This document shows positions 36,641-46,259 of a stretch of 64,000 nt of DNA, in pieces (the first letter of the stretch is position 1; the number at the start of each line of letters is the position of its first letter). Location: contig NZ_JAESIY010000011.1 in assembly GCF_016757215.1 (NCBI RefSeq), positions 62,001 through 126,000 on the forward strand, read 5' to 3'. Made by a program: the position numbers and the translations under genes. Under the pieces are notes generated by a model, which worked only from the letters and a program-made list of their open reading frames with translations, was not told the DNA's origin and did not search any database. This stretch comes from Fulvivirga sediminis (GTDB lineage: Bacteria > Bacteroidota > Bacteroidia > Cytophagales > Cyclobacteriaceae).

Positions 36641-38536
36641 TTAATAAAGTACTCTAAACTTAATAGTATGTTCTATTTCTTTCAAAGCTTCAATTATATG
36701 CGGATCATACTCCTTATCAATGTCGGTGATTACATAACCAATAGTTTCATTAGTTTTAAGATATTGACCTACAATGTTGATATCATGATCAGCCAGTGCT
36801 TTATTGATTTTCGCCAGTATGCCGGGCATATTCAGGTGAATATGAATTAGGCGATGCGCATTATCTAATGATGGCAGCTGGAGGTTAGGGAAGTTCACGC
36901 TGTTAGAAGTGCTTCCTGTGTTAATGTATTCCATGATTTTACTTGGAACAAACTGAGCAATGTTTTCTTGCGCTTCTATAGTACTACCTCCAATATGCGG
37001 GCTTAGAATAGTGTTAGGCAAAGAGCGTAATTCTGAAATAAACTCATCTGCATTGCTTTTAGGTTCCTCAGGGAAAACGTCAATAGCTGCTCCTGCTATT
37101 TTACCACTCTCAATATTTTTCTTCAAAGCAGCAATATCTACCACATGACCACGGCTCAGGTTAAGGAAGATAACATCATCTTTCATCCATTCAAATTCCT
37201 GTTCACCAATCATGTTTTTGTTTTCAGGGCGACCGTCTACATGTAGAGTTACAATGTCAGAATTATTAAGTAATTCCTCTAGAGAATCAGCTTTGCGAAC
37301 ATTACCCAAAGCCAGTTTTTCTGTAACATCATAATAAGTAACAATAAGCCCTAACGATTCAGCTAAAACTGACAACTGAGCGCCAATATTACCATAACCG
37401 ATAATACCTAACTGCTTGCCTCTGATTTCATAACTACCTTTAGCGGATTTATCCCATTGTCCTTCATGCATTTTAGCAGAGCGATCGAAGAGCTGTCTCA
37501 TCAGAACAATAATTTCTGCTATGGCTAACTCCACTACAGATCTGGTATTGCTAAAGGGAGCATTAAATACAGCCACACCTTTTTTAAGGCATGCCTCCAA
37601 GTCTATTTGGTTAGTGCCAATACAGAAAGCACCTACGGCTATCAATCGGTTAGCACTTTCCAGTACTCTGGCTGTAACCTGCGTTTTAGAGCGTATACCT
37701 AATATGGATACATTCTTTATTTTTTCGCAAAGTTCGTCTTCATCCAGGCCGGCAGGGTAAACTTCTACATTATAGCCTTCTTCCTTCATCAGCCTAATGG
37801 CCTCTGGGTGGATGTTCTCCAACAGAAGTACATTAATTCTATTTTTGGGGTATGATATAGCTGTATTCAATTTATTCAAGTATAAAAATTCGTCTAAACT
37901 AGGAGTAATATGATCTGCCTTTTCCAATACACTGGCTCTTTCTACATTTTCAGTGAAAGCATAAAACTTGTTAGCCAGTCCGGAAGCTTTGATTTCATAG
38001 TCGGTGTATCCGTCTCCAATCACATAAACGTCTCCGTGCAGATCTAGTTGTTTAAGTTGCTCTACTTTTCCATTATTAACAGAAAGTACATTGTCTTTAT
38101 CAAAACCAATGATATCTCCCTTGTCGTCAAATACAAATGAATTAGCAAATACGTTCTCAGCTTTTACACCATATTCTGTTACAATAGGAACTATGAAATC
38201 ACGGAAACCATTAGAGATAATAAAAATATTTTCTGATTCCGAGGTTAAAAATTCTCTGTTTCGCTTGAAACTTTTTGAAACAAGCTTTTTCAGCGCGTCC
38301 ACTAATGGGGCTAAATGCTTTTTGTTGGCTCCTAAAAGCTCTACCCTTTGTTCTAAAGACTCTCTAAAAGTGAGCCTTCCGCTCATACCTTCATCGGTGA
38401 TATCTTTAATTTTTTGCACGCGCTCCTCTTTCTCAGGATTTCCGTCCAGAGCTATCTCTGCCAATACATCTAATGCCTCTACCTGAGTAAAAGTGCTGTC
38501 GAAATCTATGACAAAATATTTATTACCGTTTTGCAT
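36641..38536 (-). CDS. serA: Fused phosphoserine phosphatase-like / D-3-phosphoglycerate dehydrogenase (SerB-SerA)
   Basis: A protein of 631 aa. Residues 1-225 form a HAD-IB domain: DFDSTFT (DxDxT), IISNGF, and VYVIGDGYTDYEI. Residues about 232-545 form a phosphoglycerate dehydrogenase: RSKTQVTARVL, QLGIIGYGNIGAQLSVLAESLG (NAD site), NLSRGHVVDIAAL, AAIDVFPEEP and LSPHIGGSTIEAQENIA (catalytic His). Residues about 555-631 form an ACT domain (HLNMPGILAKINKALADHDINIVGQY) for serine feedback. SerA oxidises 3-phosphoglycerate at the first step of serine synthesis and SerB removes the phosphate at the last step, so the fusion joins both ends of the pathway. All key motifs look intact. Confidence 0.9.
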   Translation of the reverse strand: MQNGNKYFVIDFDSTFTQVEALDVLAEIALDGNPEKEERVQKIKDITDEGMSGRLTFRESLEQRVELLGANKKHLAPLVDALKKLVSKSFKRNREFLTSESENIFIISNGFRDFIVPIVTEYGVKAENVFANSFVFDDKGDIIGFDKDNVLSVNNGKVEQLKQLDLHGDVYVIGDGYTDYEIKASGLANKFYAFTENVERASVLEKADHITPSLDEFLYLNKLNTAISYPKNRINVLLLENIHPEAIRLMKEEGYNVEVYPAGLDEDELCEKIKNVSILGIRSKTQVTARVLESANRLIAVGAFCIGTNQIDLEACLKKGVAVFNAPFSNTRSVVELAIAEIIVLMRQLFDRSAKMHEGQWDKSAKGSYEIRGKQLGIIGYGNIGAQLSVLAESLGLIVTYYDVTEKLALGNVRKADSLEELLNNSDIVTLHVDGRPENKNMIGEQEFEWMKDDVIFLNLSRGHVVDIAALKKNIESGKIAGAAIDVFPEEPKSNADEFISELRSLPNTILSPHIGGSTIEAQENIAQFVPSKIMEYINTGSTSNSVNFPNLQLPSLDNAHRLIHIHLNMPGILAKINKALADHDINIVGQYLKTNETIGYVITDIDKEYDPHIIEALKEIEHTIKFRVLY

Positions 38537-38850
38537 GGTTTTATTTTATTTCGAGAACGAAATAACGGGATATACTTACCTTTTGAAAGTGTTTTGGTGA
38601 AAAATATTATAGTTTCAATATCAATCGTTTGCAAATGTATAATTCATAAATAATTTCCAGATTACTTATTCTATCTTTCTTAAGGGTATCGGTTATCACT
38701 ATACGGTGGCCTTAATAAATATCAATCGATTTACCAATTCTTCCTTATTTTTAACTTAAACCACTAAGATTATTTACTCGTGGTGTACTTAACAGAATAA
38801 ATATTTAGGCGATTTTACATGGAAAAATTTTAAAAATTCTCAAACACAGG
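38537..38850. other. Intergenic before SerB-SerA with a possible promoter
   Basis: About 314 bp. On the minus strand TACATTTG (38632-38639) matches the TAnnTTTG -7 element about 95 nt before the SerB-SerA ATG. No partner -33 element is clear. Otherwise nothing gene-like is seen. Confidence 0.35.
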
Positions 38851-39299
38851 ATGAAGCACAAAATGGTGCTTTTCCATGCAGTTATTCTTGCGGTTACTTA
38901 TTTGTAGTTACACTTCTTCTTTATGCCTACCAAAAGATATACTTCTTTAAAGGAAAAGCCATTGTGTTTAATGAAGGGCGAATATCTAATTGTTATTCAA
39001 TTATTTACAATAATGAAATGGTAGAAATACTTTGTGTTATAATTAAGGACTTTACCCAGGCAGCAGAAAATCTGGCGGCTTCCATAGCATCATTAATTAC
39101 AGCTACCAAAACCAATTTATTATTGGTTGAAACTCAGAATAAAACCACTGAGCTCGCTTCTGTGGAAGAGGAGGTAAGGCAGAAATTGGAAGAGATGCAA
39201 GCCACTAATGAAGAGATGAATAGAAAGGAGAAAGAATGCCTTTCACGAATCAATGATCTTGAAAATGAAATAAAGAAGCTTAAGGGATATTTTACGTAG
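38851..39299 (+). pseudogene. Frameshifted remnant of a membrane sensory (MCP/PAS-like) protein
   Basis: An ATG at 38851 opens MKHKMVLFHAVILAVTYL and hits a stop after 18 codons. The frame that runs on through 38964-39299 has no ATG there but carries a matching hydrophobic stretch (GYLFVVTLLLYAYQKIYFF) at the same place, followed by FTQAAENLAASIASLITATKTN and the coiled coil LASVEEEVRQKLEEMQATNEEMNRKEKE. A single frame change near 38895-38905 would join a membrane anchor to a coiled coil of the kind found in the PAS sensor at 41393-43618. The short length suggests a large internal deletion as well. It could also be a true small coiled-coil protein of 111 aa from the GTG at 38964, which I think less likely. 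Confidence 0.5.
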
Positions 39300-39306
39300 T
39301 TATATG

Positions 39307-39344
39307 AAAAGGCCGTTTCTGATTTAAAGAAAGCGGCCTTTTTT
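39307..39344. terminator. Bidirectional terminator hairpin
   Basis: aaaaggccgtttc (39307-39319) pairs with gaaagcggcctttt (39329-39342) with one bulged base, followed by a T-run. It lies between the sensor remnant (plus) and pgi (minus). Confidence 0.75.
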
Positions 39345-39357
39345 GATTTAAAAGCTA

Positions 39358-41013
39358 TTACTTTTTCAAGGCTTTATACTTATTAATTAAGCCATTAGTA
39401 GAGCTGTCGTGAGAAGTTACTTCTCCTTCAGCTTCCAGCTCAGGTAAGATTTTCTTAGCCAATTGCTTGCCTAGCTCTACACCCCATTGGTCAAAACTGA
39501 AGATATTCCAGATTACTCCCTGAACGAATATTTTATGTTCGTACATGGCAATAAGGCTACCTAGTGTTTTAGGAGTAAGTTGCTTAAACAAGAATGAGTT
39601 AGTAGGCCTATTTCCAGAAAATTCCTTGAATGCAGGCAAGAAGGCTTTTTCTTCTTCGCTTAGGCTGCCAAGCTCTTCAAGTACTTCTTCTTTAGTTTTA
39701 CCATTCATCAAAGCCTCTGTTTGAGCAAAGAAGTTGGCCATGAGCTTATCGTGATGATCTCCTAATGGATTATAGCTTATAGCAGGGGCCAGAAAGTCGC
39801 AAGGAATAAGCTTAGTACCCTGATGGATAAGCTGATAAAATGCATGCTGACCATTAGTACCAGGTTCTCCCCAAATGATTGGACCTGTTTGATAGTCTAC
39901 AGGTTCTCCATTTCTATCTACAGACTTACCGTTACTCTCCATATCTCCTTGCTGGAAATAGGCAGCAAAACGATGCATGTATTGATCATACGGCAATAAA
40001 GCATTAGATTGAGCTCCGAAGAAGTTGTTATACCAAATTCCTAGTAAACCCAGTATTACAGGTATATTTTCCTCAAAAGGTGTTGACTTTAAGTGATTAT
40101 CCATGGCATGGGCACCTTCCAATAATTCTTCAAAGTTTTTATAGCCAATAGTGCAAGCTATTGATAAACCTATTGCAGACCATAAAGAGTATCTTCCGCC
40201 AACCCAATCCCAGAACTCAAACATATTCTGTGTGTCTATTCCAAATTCTGCTACAGCCTCAGCATTAGTAGAAATAGCTACAAAGTGTTTCTTTACATGA
40301 TCCACATCTTTAGCTTTCTCTAAGAACCAATCTCTGGCACTATGAGCATTAGTCATAGTTTCCTGAGTGGTAAATGTTTTGGAGGCAATCATGAATAGTG
40401 TGGTCTCAGGATCTGCCTTTTTTAAAGTTTCGGCTATGTGAGTAGCATCTACGTTAGATACAAAGTAAGTGTCTATATTCTCTTTTTTATATGGTTTTAA
40501 GGCTTCTGTAACCATTACTGGGCCTAAATCAGAACCTCCAATTCCAATATTAACAATGGTGGTGATGTTTTTTCCTGAGTATCCTTTCCATTCACCACTG
40601 ATAATGGCGTTAGAAAAAGTTTCTATTTGCTTTAAAACTTTATTAACATCAGGCATCACATCAGCACCATCTACTTTTATAGGCGTGTTAGATCTATTGC
40701 GTAGGGCTGTATGTAGTACCGCGCGCTTTTCTGTTTTATTGATAAGTTCACCTGAAAACATGCCGTCAATCGCTTCCTGTAGCTTTGTTTCTTTGGCAAG
40801 CGAGATTAAAAGGTCAAATGTTTCCTGATTAATTCTGTTTTTTGAAAAGTCGAACAGGATATCTTCAAATTGCAAGTTGAACTTATTGAACCTTTCCGCA
40901 TCTTCTTTAAAAAGGTCTTTCATGTGTACCTGTTTTATCTCTGAAAAATGTTTTTCCAGTTTCTTCCAGGCTTCTGTTCTTGTGGGTGTAATATTTGGAA
41001 ACATAAGAATCAA
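39358..41013 (-). CDS. pgi: Glucose-6-phosphate isomerase
   Basis: A protein of 551 aa, standard length for bacterial Pgi. [21 protein letters not shown] and [19 protein letters not shown] are the two PROSITE-type signatures, [15 protein letters not shown] is the phosphate-binding SKTFxTxET motif, and [16 protein letters not shown] holds the catalytic His region. Late [16 protein letters not shown] is also conserved. It interconverts glucose-6-P and fructose-6-P in the cytoplasm. The start may be the ATG at 41004 ([13 protein letters not shown]), three codons in. It is transcribed alone, ending at a strong two-way hairpin. Confidence 0.95.
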   Translation of the reverse strand: MILMFPNITPTRTEAWKKLEKHFSEIKQVHMKDLFKEDAERFNKFNLQFEDILFDFSKNRINQETFDLLISLAKETKLQEAIDGMFSGELINKTEKRAVLHTALRNRSNTPIKVDGADVMPDVNKVLKQIETFSNAIISGEWKGYSGKNITTIVNIGIGGSDLGPVMVTEALKPYKKENIDTYFVSNVDATHIAETLKKADPETTLFMIASKTFTTQETMTNAHSARDWFLEKAKDVDHVKKHFVAISTNAEAVAEFGIDTQNMFEFWDWVGGRYSLWSAIGLSIACTIGYKNFEELLEGAHAMDNHLKSTPFEENIPVILGLLGIWYNNFFGAQSNALLPYDQYMHRFAAYFQQGDMESNGKSVDRNGEPVDYQTGPIIWGEPGTNGQHAFYQLIHQGTKLIPCDFLAPAISYNPLGDHHDKLMANFFAQTEALMNGKTKEEVLEELGSLSEEEKAFLPAFKEFSGNRPTNSFLFKQLTPKTLGSLIAMYEHKIFVQGVIWNIFSFDQWGVELGKQLAKKILPELEAEGEVTSHDSSTNGLINKYKALKK

Positions 41014-41392
41014 TTTTAAAACTTTAGTAGGGCGAATTTATGAAAGTGCCCAAAACAATGAAATATAAACCAACTATAAATGTGAAAGTTGCTCAGAAGT
41101 GTGGTTTTTATGAATAAAAACGCACATCCATAAATTGGAATAATTTCCTTCCCGAAGATTTCTGCAACTAAGAAAATGATGCTTATGTCATTTTAGGCAC
41201 TTTTTGGTCATGGCACGATAATTCATAATAAAATTATATGATTATAAATCATGTAAACAAATTCTGTTTATTACATCAACAAGAAGTTGATATGGTTTAA
41301 CAGTAACCGAAGCGATTGAATAGAATTGGATTTTGCTTGGCTGTTTCAGATTAATCATGAAAAGAGGCATTTTTTTACTAACGAAGGAAATT
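41014..41392. other. Intergenic between divergent pgi and the PAS sensor gene
   Basis: About 379 bp. The only structure I see is a 15-bp palindrome, atgatt-ata-aatcat (41238-41252), which could be an operator. No good TAnnTTTG element on either strand and no ORF worth calling. Confidence 0.3.
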
Positions 41393-43618
41393 ATGAAAAT
41401 TAGAACTTCAATATTAGTCACTTCTTCAATAGCACTCGCCGGAGTGTTGGTGGCAGCTATGGTGTTTTTTGTGCAGCAGAGGATTATACGCACTTATGAA
41501 GAATATATGCCTTATACGGTGCTCGGTGACGAAGTGGAGGGGTTAATCACTAAGTCTCACTTGCATTTAGAAGAGCATTTATCAGGTACTATGGCTGTTG
41601 ATCTTCAAAAAGATGTTTTTGCCGGTTTTTCACAGGCAGATAAATTATTGAATCAAGCAAAGAATGCTGAGGATAGTGAATTAGGTAAATTCCATGGTTT
41701 GGAAGATAAGAAAGTAGATCAGCTTATTAATCAGAGTATTAGTGCCATTAATAGGTTAAAGTCATTAGCGGAAAAAAGGGTTAGTAATAAGAAAACTACT
41801 GTTAAATCTGCTTTTAATGAGACTTATGATTTGCTAGAGATAGATCTGGAAAGTTTGATAGCCCATGTACAGGAGAAAACAGAAAATGATGTTGCAGATC
41901 TCAAGTTACTATCTTTAATATGTATTGCAGCTATTTTGCTGGTGGTGTCATTGCTGGGTGTACTCACCTATAAGGTGCAAAACCGAATAGAAGTTGCAAG
42001 AGAGATGAATGAATTAAAGCTTCAAAACGAAAATGAACGTATTAATAATCTCACTAATTTCGTGGAATCAATAGCTTCTGGTGACTTTAGTACGGCTTTG
42101 GAGGTGAGCGATGATGATTCTTTTGCCTCCACTTTAGTGAAAATGAAAGATCAGCTTTATGCCGGCAAACAAGAAGATGAAAAAAGGAATTGGATTAACT
42201 CTGGTCTTGCCAAATTTTCTGAGTTGCTAAGAAATAGAGATAATCTTGAGGAAGTTGCAAATGATATAGTAAGTAATCTTGTAAGGTATTTAAAGGCTAA
42301 TCAAGGTGCTCTTTTTGTAGTTGAAGAAGAAGAGAGTGATCAGTATATGGAATTGAAGGCATCTTATGCTTATGATAGAAAAAAATATATAAAGAGGAAA
42401 ATATACCGTAAAGAAGGTCTTGTAGGGCAGTGTTGGTTAGAGGGCGATAAAATCCTTTTGAAAGATGTGCCTCAAGACTATATGAATATTACTTCAGGCG
42501 TAGGGGATGCAGTACCTTCGGAAGTAATCATAGTTCCGCTAAAAATTAACGAAGAGATTTATGGAGTCATTGAATTAGCGTCGTTTTCTGAATTTGAAAA
42601 TTATCAGATAGACTTTTTAGAGAAGGTGGGAGAGAATATAGCCGGAACTCTCTCTGCTGCTAAAAATAGTGAAACAACACGTGCATTACTACAATCTAGT
42701 CGAGAGCAATCTGAAATGCTCAAATCTCATGAAGAAGATTTGAGACACCATGTGGAAGAACTAAAGGCAACTCAAGAAGAAATGGAACGCGTTTCAGGAG
42801 AAATGTCGGAACAGATAAAAGCAGTAAATACAACACTAGGTATTGTAGAGTTTGACTTAAAAGGAGTAATTAGAGATGCGAATGAAAAATTCATTAATTT
42901 GGTAGGTTATACTAAAGAAGAGTTGGTGGGCAATCATCATAGAATGCTAGTGAGCTATGAAGATTCTACAAGCGATTCTTATGCAAGCTTCTGGTCTAAA
43001 TTATCAAAGGGAGAAGCTTTTACAGGAGAGTTTAAGAGAATAAGTAAAAAAGGTAAAGAAATTTGGATAAAAGGTATATACAGCCCGGTTTTAAATACCA
43101 ATGGAGAACCGATAAGAGTAGTGAAATATGCATATGATATAACCAAAGAAAAGAATCAAGGAAAATATATGGCTAAGATAGCCAATGAAATGTCCGAGCA
43201 GCTAAGGGTTATTAATGCTACCATGGCTACGGTAGAGTTTACTATGGATGGCACTATACAAGGTGCTAACCAAAACTTTCTTGACCTTATGGGGTATGAA
43301 AAAAGCGAGCTTTTAGGAAAACACCATAGTATGCTAGTTGAAGCCAAAGAAAGGGACGGAGAGGATTACAAAGCATTTTGGAGTAGACTCGCGGCAGGAG
43401 AGTCTTTTAATGGAGAATTTAAAAGAATAAGACGTGGAGGCTCACAAGTATGGATCAAAGGAATGTATAGCCCAATATTGAATAATGAAGGGGTGCCGGT
43501 AAAAGTGTTAAAAGTAGCTTACGATATTACTTTGGAGAAAACTCAGGAACGAATAATGAAAGAGCAACTACAGCAGCTTAGAGACTCTAGAGCTCTTAGT
43601 AGTAGTGGAGTAAACTAA
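41393..43618 (+). CDS. Membrane sensor with GAF and two tandem MCP-type PAS domains, no output domain
   Basis: 741 aa from the ATG at 41393, which follows aaggaaatt. A TTG 20 codons upstream is in frame but lacks a signal. A membrane segment (7-28), a helical sensor region, a second membrane segment (172-192), a HAMP-like linker, a GAF domain (about 285-420), a coiled coil (EEDLRHHVEELKATQEEMERV), then two PAS/PAC domains at about 478-590 and 610-720. Each PAS has NxxFLxLxGYxxxELxGxHHxMLV and FWSxLxxGExFxGEFKRI, the type found in chemoreceptors. There is no kinase, cyclase or methyl-accepting output, so it probably signals through a partner protein. The two PAS domains are close copies. Confidence 0.82.
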   Translation: MKIRTSILVTSSIALAGVLVAAMVFFVQQRIIRTYEEYMPYTVLGDEVEGLITKSHLHLEEHLSGTMAVDLQKDVFAGFSQADKLLNQAKNAEDSELGKFHGLEDKKVDQLINQSISAINRLKSLAEKRVSNKKTTVKSAFNETYDLLEIDLESLIAHVQEKTENDVADLKLLSLICIAAILLVVSLLGVLTYKVQNRIEVAREMNELKLQNENERINNLTNFVESIASGDFSTALEVSDDDSFASTLVKMKDQLYAGKQEDEKRNWINSGLAKFSELLRNRDNLEEVANDIVSNLVRYLKANQGALFVVEEEESDQYMELKASYAYDRKKYIKRKIYRKEGLVGQCWLEGDKILLKDVPQDYMNITSGVGDAVPSEVIIVPLKINEEIYGVIELASFSEFENYQIDFLEKVGENIAGTLSAAKNSETTRALLQSSREQSEMLKSHEEDLRHHVEELKATQEEMERVSGEMSEQIKAVNTTLGIVEFDLKGVIRDANEKFINLVGYTKEELVGNHHRMLVSYEDSTSDSYASFWSKLSKGEAFTGEFKRISKKGKEIWIKGIYSPVLNTNGEPIRVVKYAYDITKEKNQGKYMAKIANEMSEQLRVINATMATVEFTMDGTIQGANQNFLDLMGYEKSELLGKHHSMLVEAKERDGEDYKAFWSRLAAGESFNGEFKRIRRGGSQVWIKGMYSPILNNEGVPVKVLKVAYDITLEKTQERIMKEQLQQLRDSRALSSSGVN

Positions 43619-43639
43619 GATTTTATAAAAATGATAATT

Positions 43640-43678
43640 AAAATCACATTCCTAAGGGGTGTGATTTTTCTTTTTTTT
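43640..43678 (+). terminator. Rho-independent terminator
   Basis: aaaatcaca (43640-43648) pairs with tgtgatttt (43660-43668), followed by a run of T to 43678. It ends the PAS sensor gene and sits 15 bp before the next start. Confidence 0.8.
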
Positions 43679-43692
43679 GCTAGATTCATGAA

Positions 43693-45009
43693 ATGAAATC
43701 TTATTTGGCTTTCACTGTCTTTTTCTGTATTTCATTTCAATCTTTTTCACAGACCAGTTATTCTAACATATCTAAGGCCTGGTCAAAGAACTCAGTTAAT
43801 GCCGTTATCTTTCGAAAGAACTCGCTAGTGACTTACGGAGAATATCAGTTTGCCGCTTATTATTATGAGGATCGGTCTGTGGTATTGGCTAAACGTAAGC
43901 TTGGCAACAGGCAGTGGGAATTCAGGAAAACTCAGTATTTTGGAAATGCACAAGATGCTCACAACACTATCAATATCATAGTAGATGGCGATGGTTACCT
44001 TCATGTAGCGTGGGACCAACATAATAATCAACTACATTATGCCGTGAGTAATGCTCCCTTGTCGCTAGACCTAGGAGCAGCTATGAGCATGACCGAGCAA
44101 GACGAGGACTATGTTACTTATCCAGAATTTTATAAAATGCCTTCCGGTGATTTAACTTTCTTATATAGGAATGGAGAATCTGGGAGTGGTAATTTAGTAC
44201 TTAAAAGATACAATTTAAAACAAAAAAGATGGGAGGGCCTTCAAAGAAATCTTATCGATGGTGAAAATGAGAGGAATGCTTACTGGCAGGCCATCGTAGA
44301 TAATAAAGGAGTAATTCATCTTTCTTGGGTGTGGAGAGAAACCTGGGATGTGGCCACTAATCATGATATGTGCTATGCGAGATCTAGAGATGGAGGTAAA
44401 ACCTGGGAAGATTCTAAAGGCAAAGTTTATCAATTGCCAATTAACCAAGCAAATGCAGAAATCATTTATAAAATACCTCAAAATAGCGGTTTAATCAATC
44501 AGACTTCGATGACTGTAGATGCAAAAGGAAATCCCATTGTGGCTACTTATTTTAAAGATAGAAAGACCGAGATACAACAATATCAAGTGATATATTTTGA
44601 TGGTAGCTGGCATTGTTCAGCCGTATCAAAAAGAAAAGAAGGCTTTGATTTAGGTGGTGGAGGAACCAAGAAAATACCTATTTCCAGACCCCAGATTTTG
44701 TATGGTAATTATGATGGAGTGCCTTTTGGGATGCTAATATACAGAGATCAGGCCAATGGTAATAAGGCTTCTGTTTATATTAACCCTGAATTTCCGAGAG
44801 GAGACTGGTTTTCGATAGATCTATGGAATAAGAGTCTGGGCGATTGGGAGCCTACATATGATTCAGAGCTTTGGAGAGATTATCAAATACTCAGTCTCTT
44901 TGTTCAAAATGTAGAGCAGGTAGATGGAGAAGGCCTTTCTGAGCAGGAACCGTCCATGGTTTATGTACTCGATTTTAAGCCTTACCTAGATTTGAAGAAT
45001 AGGAAATAA
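43693..45009 (+). CDS. BNR_4 beta-propeller protein, candidate polysaccharide lyase (PL24/PL25-like)
   Basis: A protein of 438 aa with a signal peptide (ending SFQSFSQ). The body has beta-propeller blades typical of BNR_4 proteins: DAHNTINIIVDGDGYLHVAWDQHNNQLHY, LTFLYRNGESGSGN, IHLSWVWRETWD, YARSRDGGKTWE and SRPQILYGNYDG. In the PL24/PL25 ulvan lyases, which share this fold, two His, a Tyr and an Arg carry out beta-elimination. Plausible equivalents here are His90, His110, Tyr143 and Arg159. The next gene, 18 bp on, is a GH88 unsaturated glucuronyl hydrolase, the enzyme that works on lyase products. The lyase role is inference from fold, residues and context. Confidence 0.75.
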   Translation: MKSYLAFTVFFCISFQSFSQTSYSNISKAWSKNSVNAVIFRKNSLVTYGEYQFAAYYYEDRSVVLAKRKLGNRQWEFRKTQYFGNAQDAHNTINIIVDGDGYLHVAWDQHNNQLHYAVSNAPLSLDLGAAMSMTEQDEDYVTYPEFYKMPSGDLTFLYRNGESGSGNLVLKRYNLKQKRWEGLQRNLIDGENERNAYWQAIVDNKGVIHLSWVWRETWDVATNHDMCYARSRDGGKTWEDSKGKVYQLPINQANAEIIYKIPQNSGLINQTSMTVDAKGNPIVATYFKDRKTEIQQYQVIYFDGSWHCSAVSKRKEGFDLGGGGTKKIPISRPQILYGNYDGVPFGMLIYRDQANGNKASVYINPEFPRGDWFSIDLWNKSLGDWEPTYDSELWRDYQILSLFVQNVEQVDGEGLSEQEPSMVYVLDFKPYLDLKNRK

Positions 45010-45027
45010 TCATAACCTCAACCAATA

Positions 45028-46191
45028 ATGAAAACTACTTTCACTTTTTTAATTACTGTATTTTTATTTTTTAACGCTTGTACTCCTGATAAATTAGCCG
45101 AAATGAGTCGTGAGAACTTTGAAGATGGAGCTTCTCAATATAAGTATATGATGAAGAAACTACCTGACGGAGTTTTTCCTAAGACATTTGAAAATGGAGA
45201 ATTTAAAACCAGTGGCAGTGGCTGGTGGTGTAGTGGGTTTTATCCAGGTTCTCTAATATATCTTTATGAGCAGACCAAGGATGACAGCTTGCTTATGGAA
45301 ACTAAGCGGATCCTGGAAATTCTAAAAAAGGAGCAATATAACACTACTACTCATGACCTTGGCTTTATGATGTATTGCAGCTTTGGTAATATGCAGACAA
45401 TAGATCCCAAACCAGAATACAAGGAGATATTATTGAATAGTGCTAAGTCACTTTCATCTCGGTTTAGCGAAAAAACGGCTTGTATAAAGTCATGGGATTC
45501 CAAAAAAGAAGATTTTTTGGTGATTATAGATAATATGATGAATCTGGAACTGCTTTTTTGGGCTACTCAAGAAACAGGAGATTCTACTTATTATGATATT
45601 GCGGTAACGCATGCTAATACTACTATGGAAAATCACTTTAGACCAGACTATAGCTCTTATCATGTTTTAAATTATGACTCACAAACAGGAGAAGTCAAAG
45701 AAAAAAGAACCGCTCAAGGCTATGCTGATTCTTCTGCCTGGGCTCGTGGGCAAAGCTGGGGGTTATATGGTTATACTGTAGTTTATCGTTTTACTCATGA
45801 CGAGAAATACCTGAAGCAAGCAGAACATATCGCCAATTTTATTTTGAACCATCCTAATTTGCCTGAAGACAAAATTCCTTATTGGGATTATGATGTTCCT
45901 AATATACCCAACGCCAAGAGAGATGCTTCTGCTGGAGCCGTTATGGGTTCTGCATTTTTAGAATTAGCTAAATATGTTGATCAAGAGAGTGCAGATAAGT
46001 ATAAAGCTGCAGCTAAAACTATAATAGAAACATTATCTTCTCCAGAATATAAAGCGGAGATTTGTACTAATGGAGGTTTTGTGCTTAAGCATAGCGTTGG
46101 TCATTTTGATCAGGGTACTGAGGTGGACGTGCCGCTTACTTACGCTGATTACTATTTCTTCGAAGCCATGAAACGCTATTTGGAGTGGTAG
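45028..46191 (+). CDS. Unsaturated glucuronyl hydrolase, GH88 lipoprotein
   Basis: A protein of 387 aa with lipobox FFNAC (Cys18). The alpha6/alpha6-barrel signatures of GH88 are present: WWCSGFYPGSLIYLYE, THDLGFMMYCSFG with Asp110, and IIDNMMNLELLFWA with Asp168. These two Asp match the catalytic pair (D88/D149) of the Bacillus enzyme. Later SSAWARGQSWGLYGYTVVYRFT and DASAGAVMGSAFLELA are also conserved. It removes the 4,5-unsaturated uronic acid from oligosaccharides left by lyases, acting in the periplasm or at the outer membrane. It is co-transcribed with the BNR_4 protein, forming a small polysaccharide utilisation unit without SusC/SusD genes in this window. Confidence 0.9.
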   Translation: MKTTFTFLITVFLFFNACTPDKLAEMSRENFEDGASQYKYMMKKLPDGVFPKTFENGEFKTSGSGWWCSGFYPGSLIYLYEQTKDDSLLMETKRILEILKKEQYNTTTHDLGFMMYCSFGNMQTIDPKPEYKEILLNSAKSLSSRFSEKTACIKSWDSKKEDFLVIIDNMMNLELLFWATQETGDSTYYDIAVTHANTTMENHFRPDYSSYHVLNYDSQTGEVKEKRTAQGYADSSAWARGQSWGLYGYTVVYRFTHDEKYLKQAEHIANFILNHPNLPEDKIPYWDYDVPNIPNAKRDASAGAVMGSAFLELAKYVDQESADKYKAAAKTIIETLSSPEYKAEICTNGGFVLKHSVGHFDQGTEVDVPLTYADYYFFEAMKRYLEW

Positions 46192-46221
46192 TTTAAGTTT
46201 CAGAATACCTTAGAAAAAAGA

Positions 46222-46253
46222 AAAGACCGCCTCTATTAAGTGAGGCAGTCTTT
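46222..46253. terminator. Bidirectional terminator hairpin
   Basis: aaagaccgcctc (46222-46233) pairs with gaggcagtcttt (46242-46253), one mismatch in a 12-position stem, 8-nt loop. It lies between the converging GH88 and CusA-type genes. Confidence 0.75.
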
Positions 46254-46259
46254 AACGAA

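Noticed and set aside
41211-41227. TGGCACG resembling the -24 part of a sigma-54 promoter
   Set aside because: The -12 part lacks the required GC (reads ttcat), and there is no enhancer-type regulator nearby.
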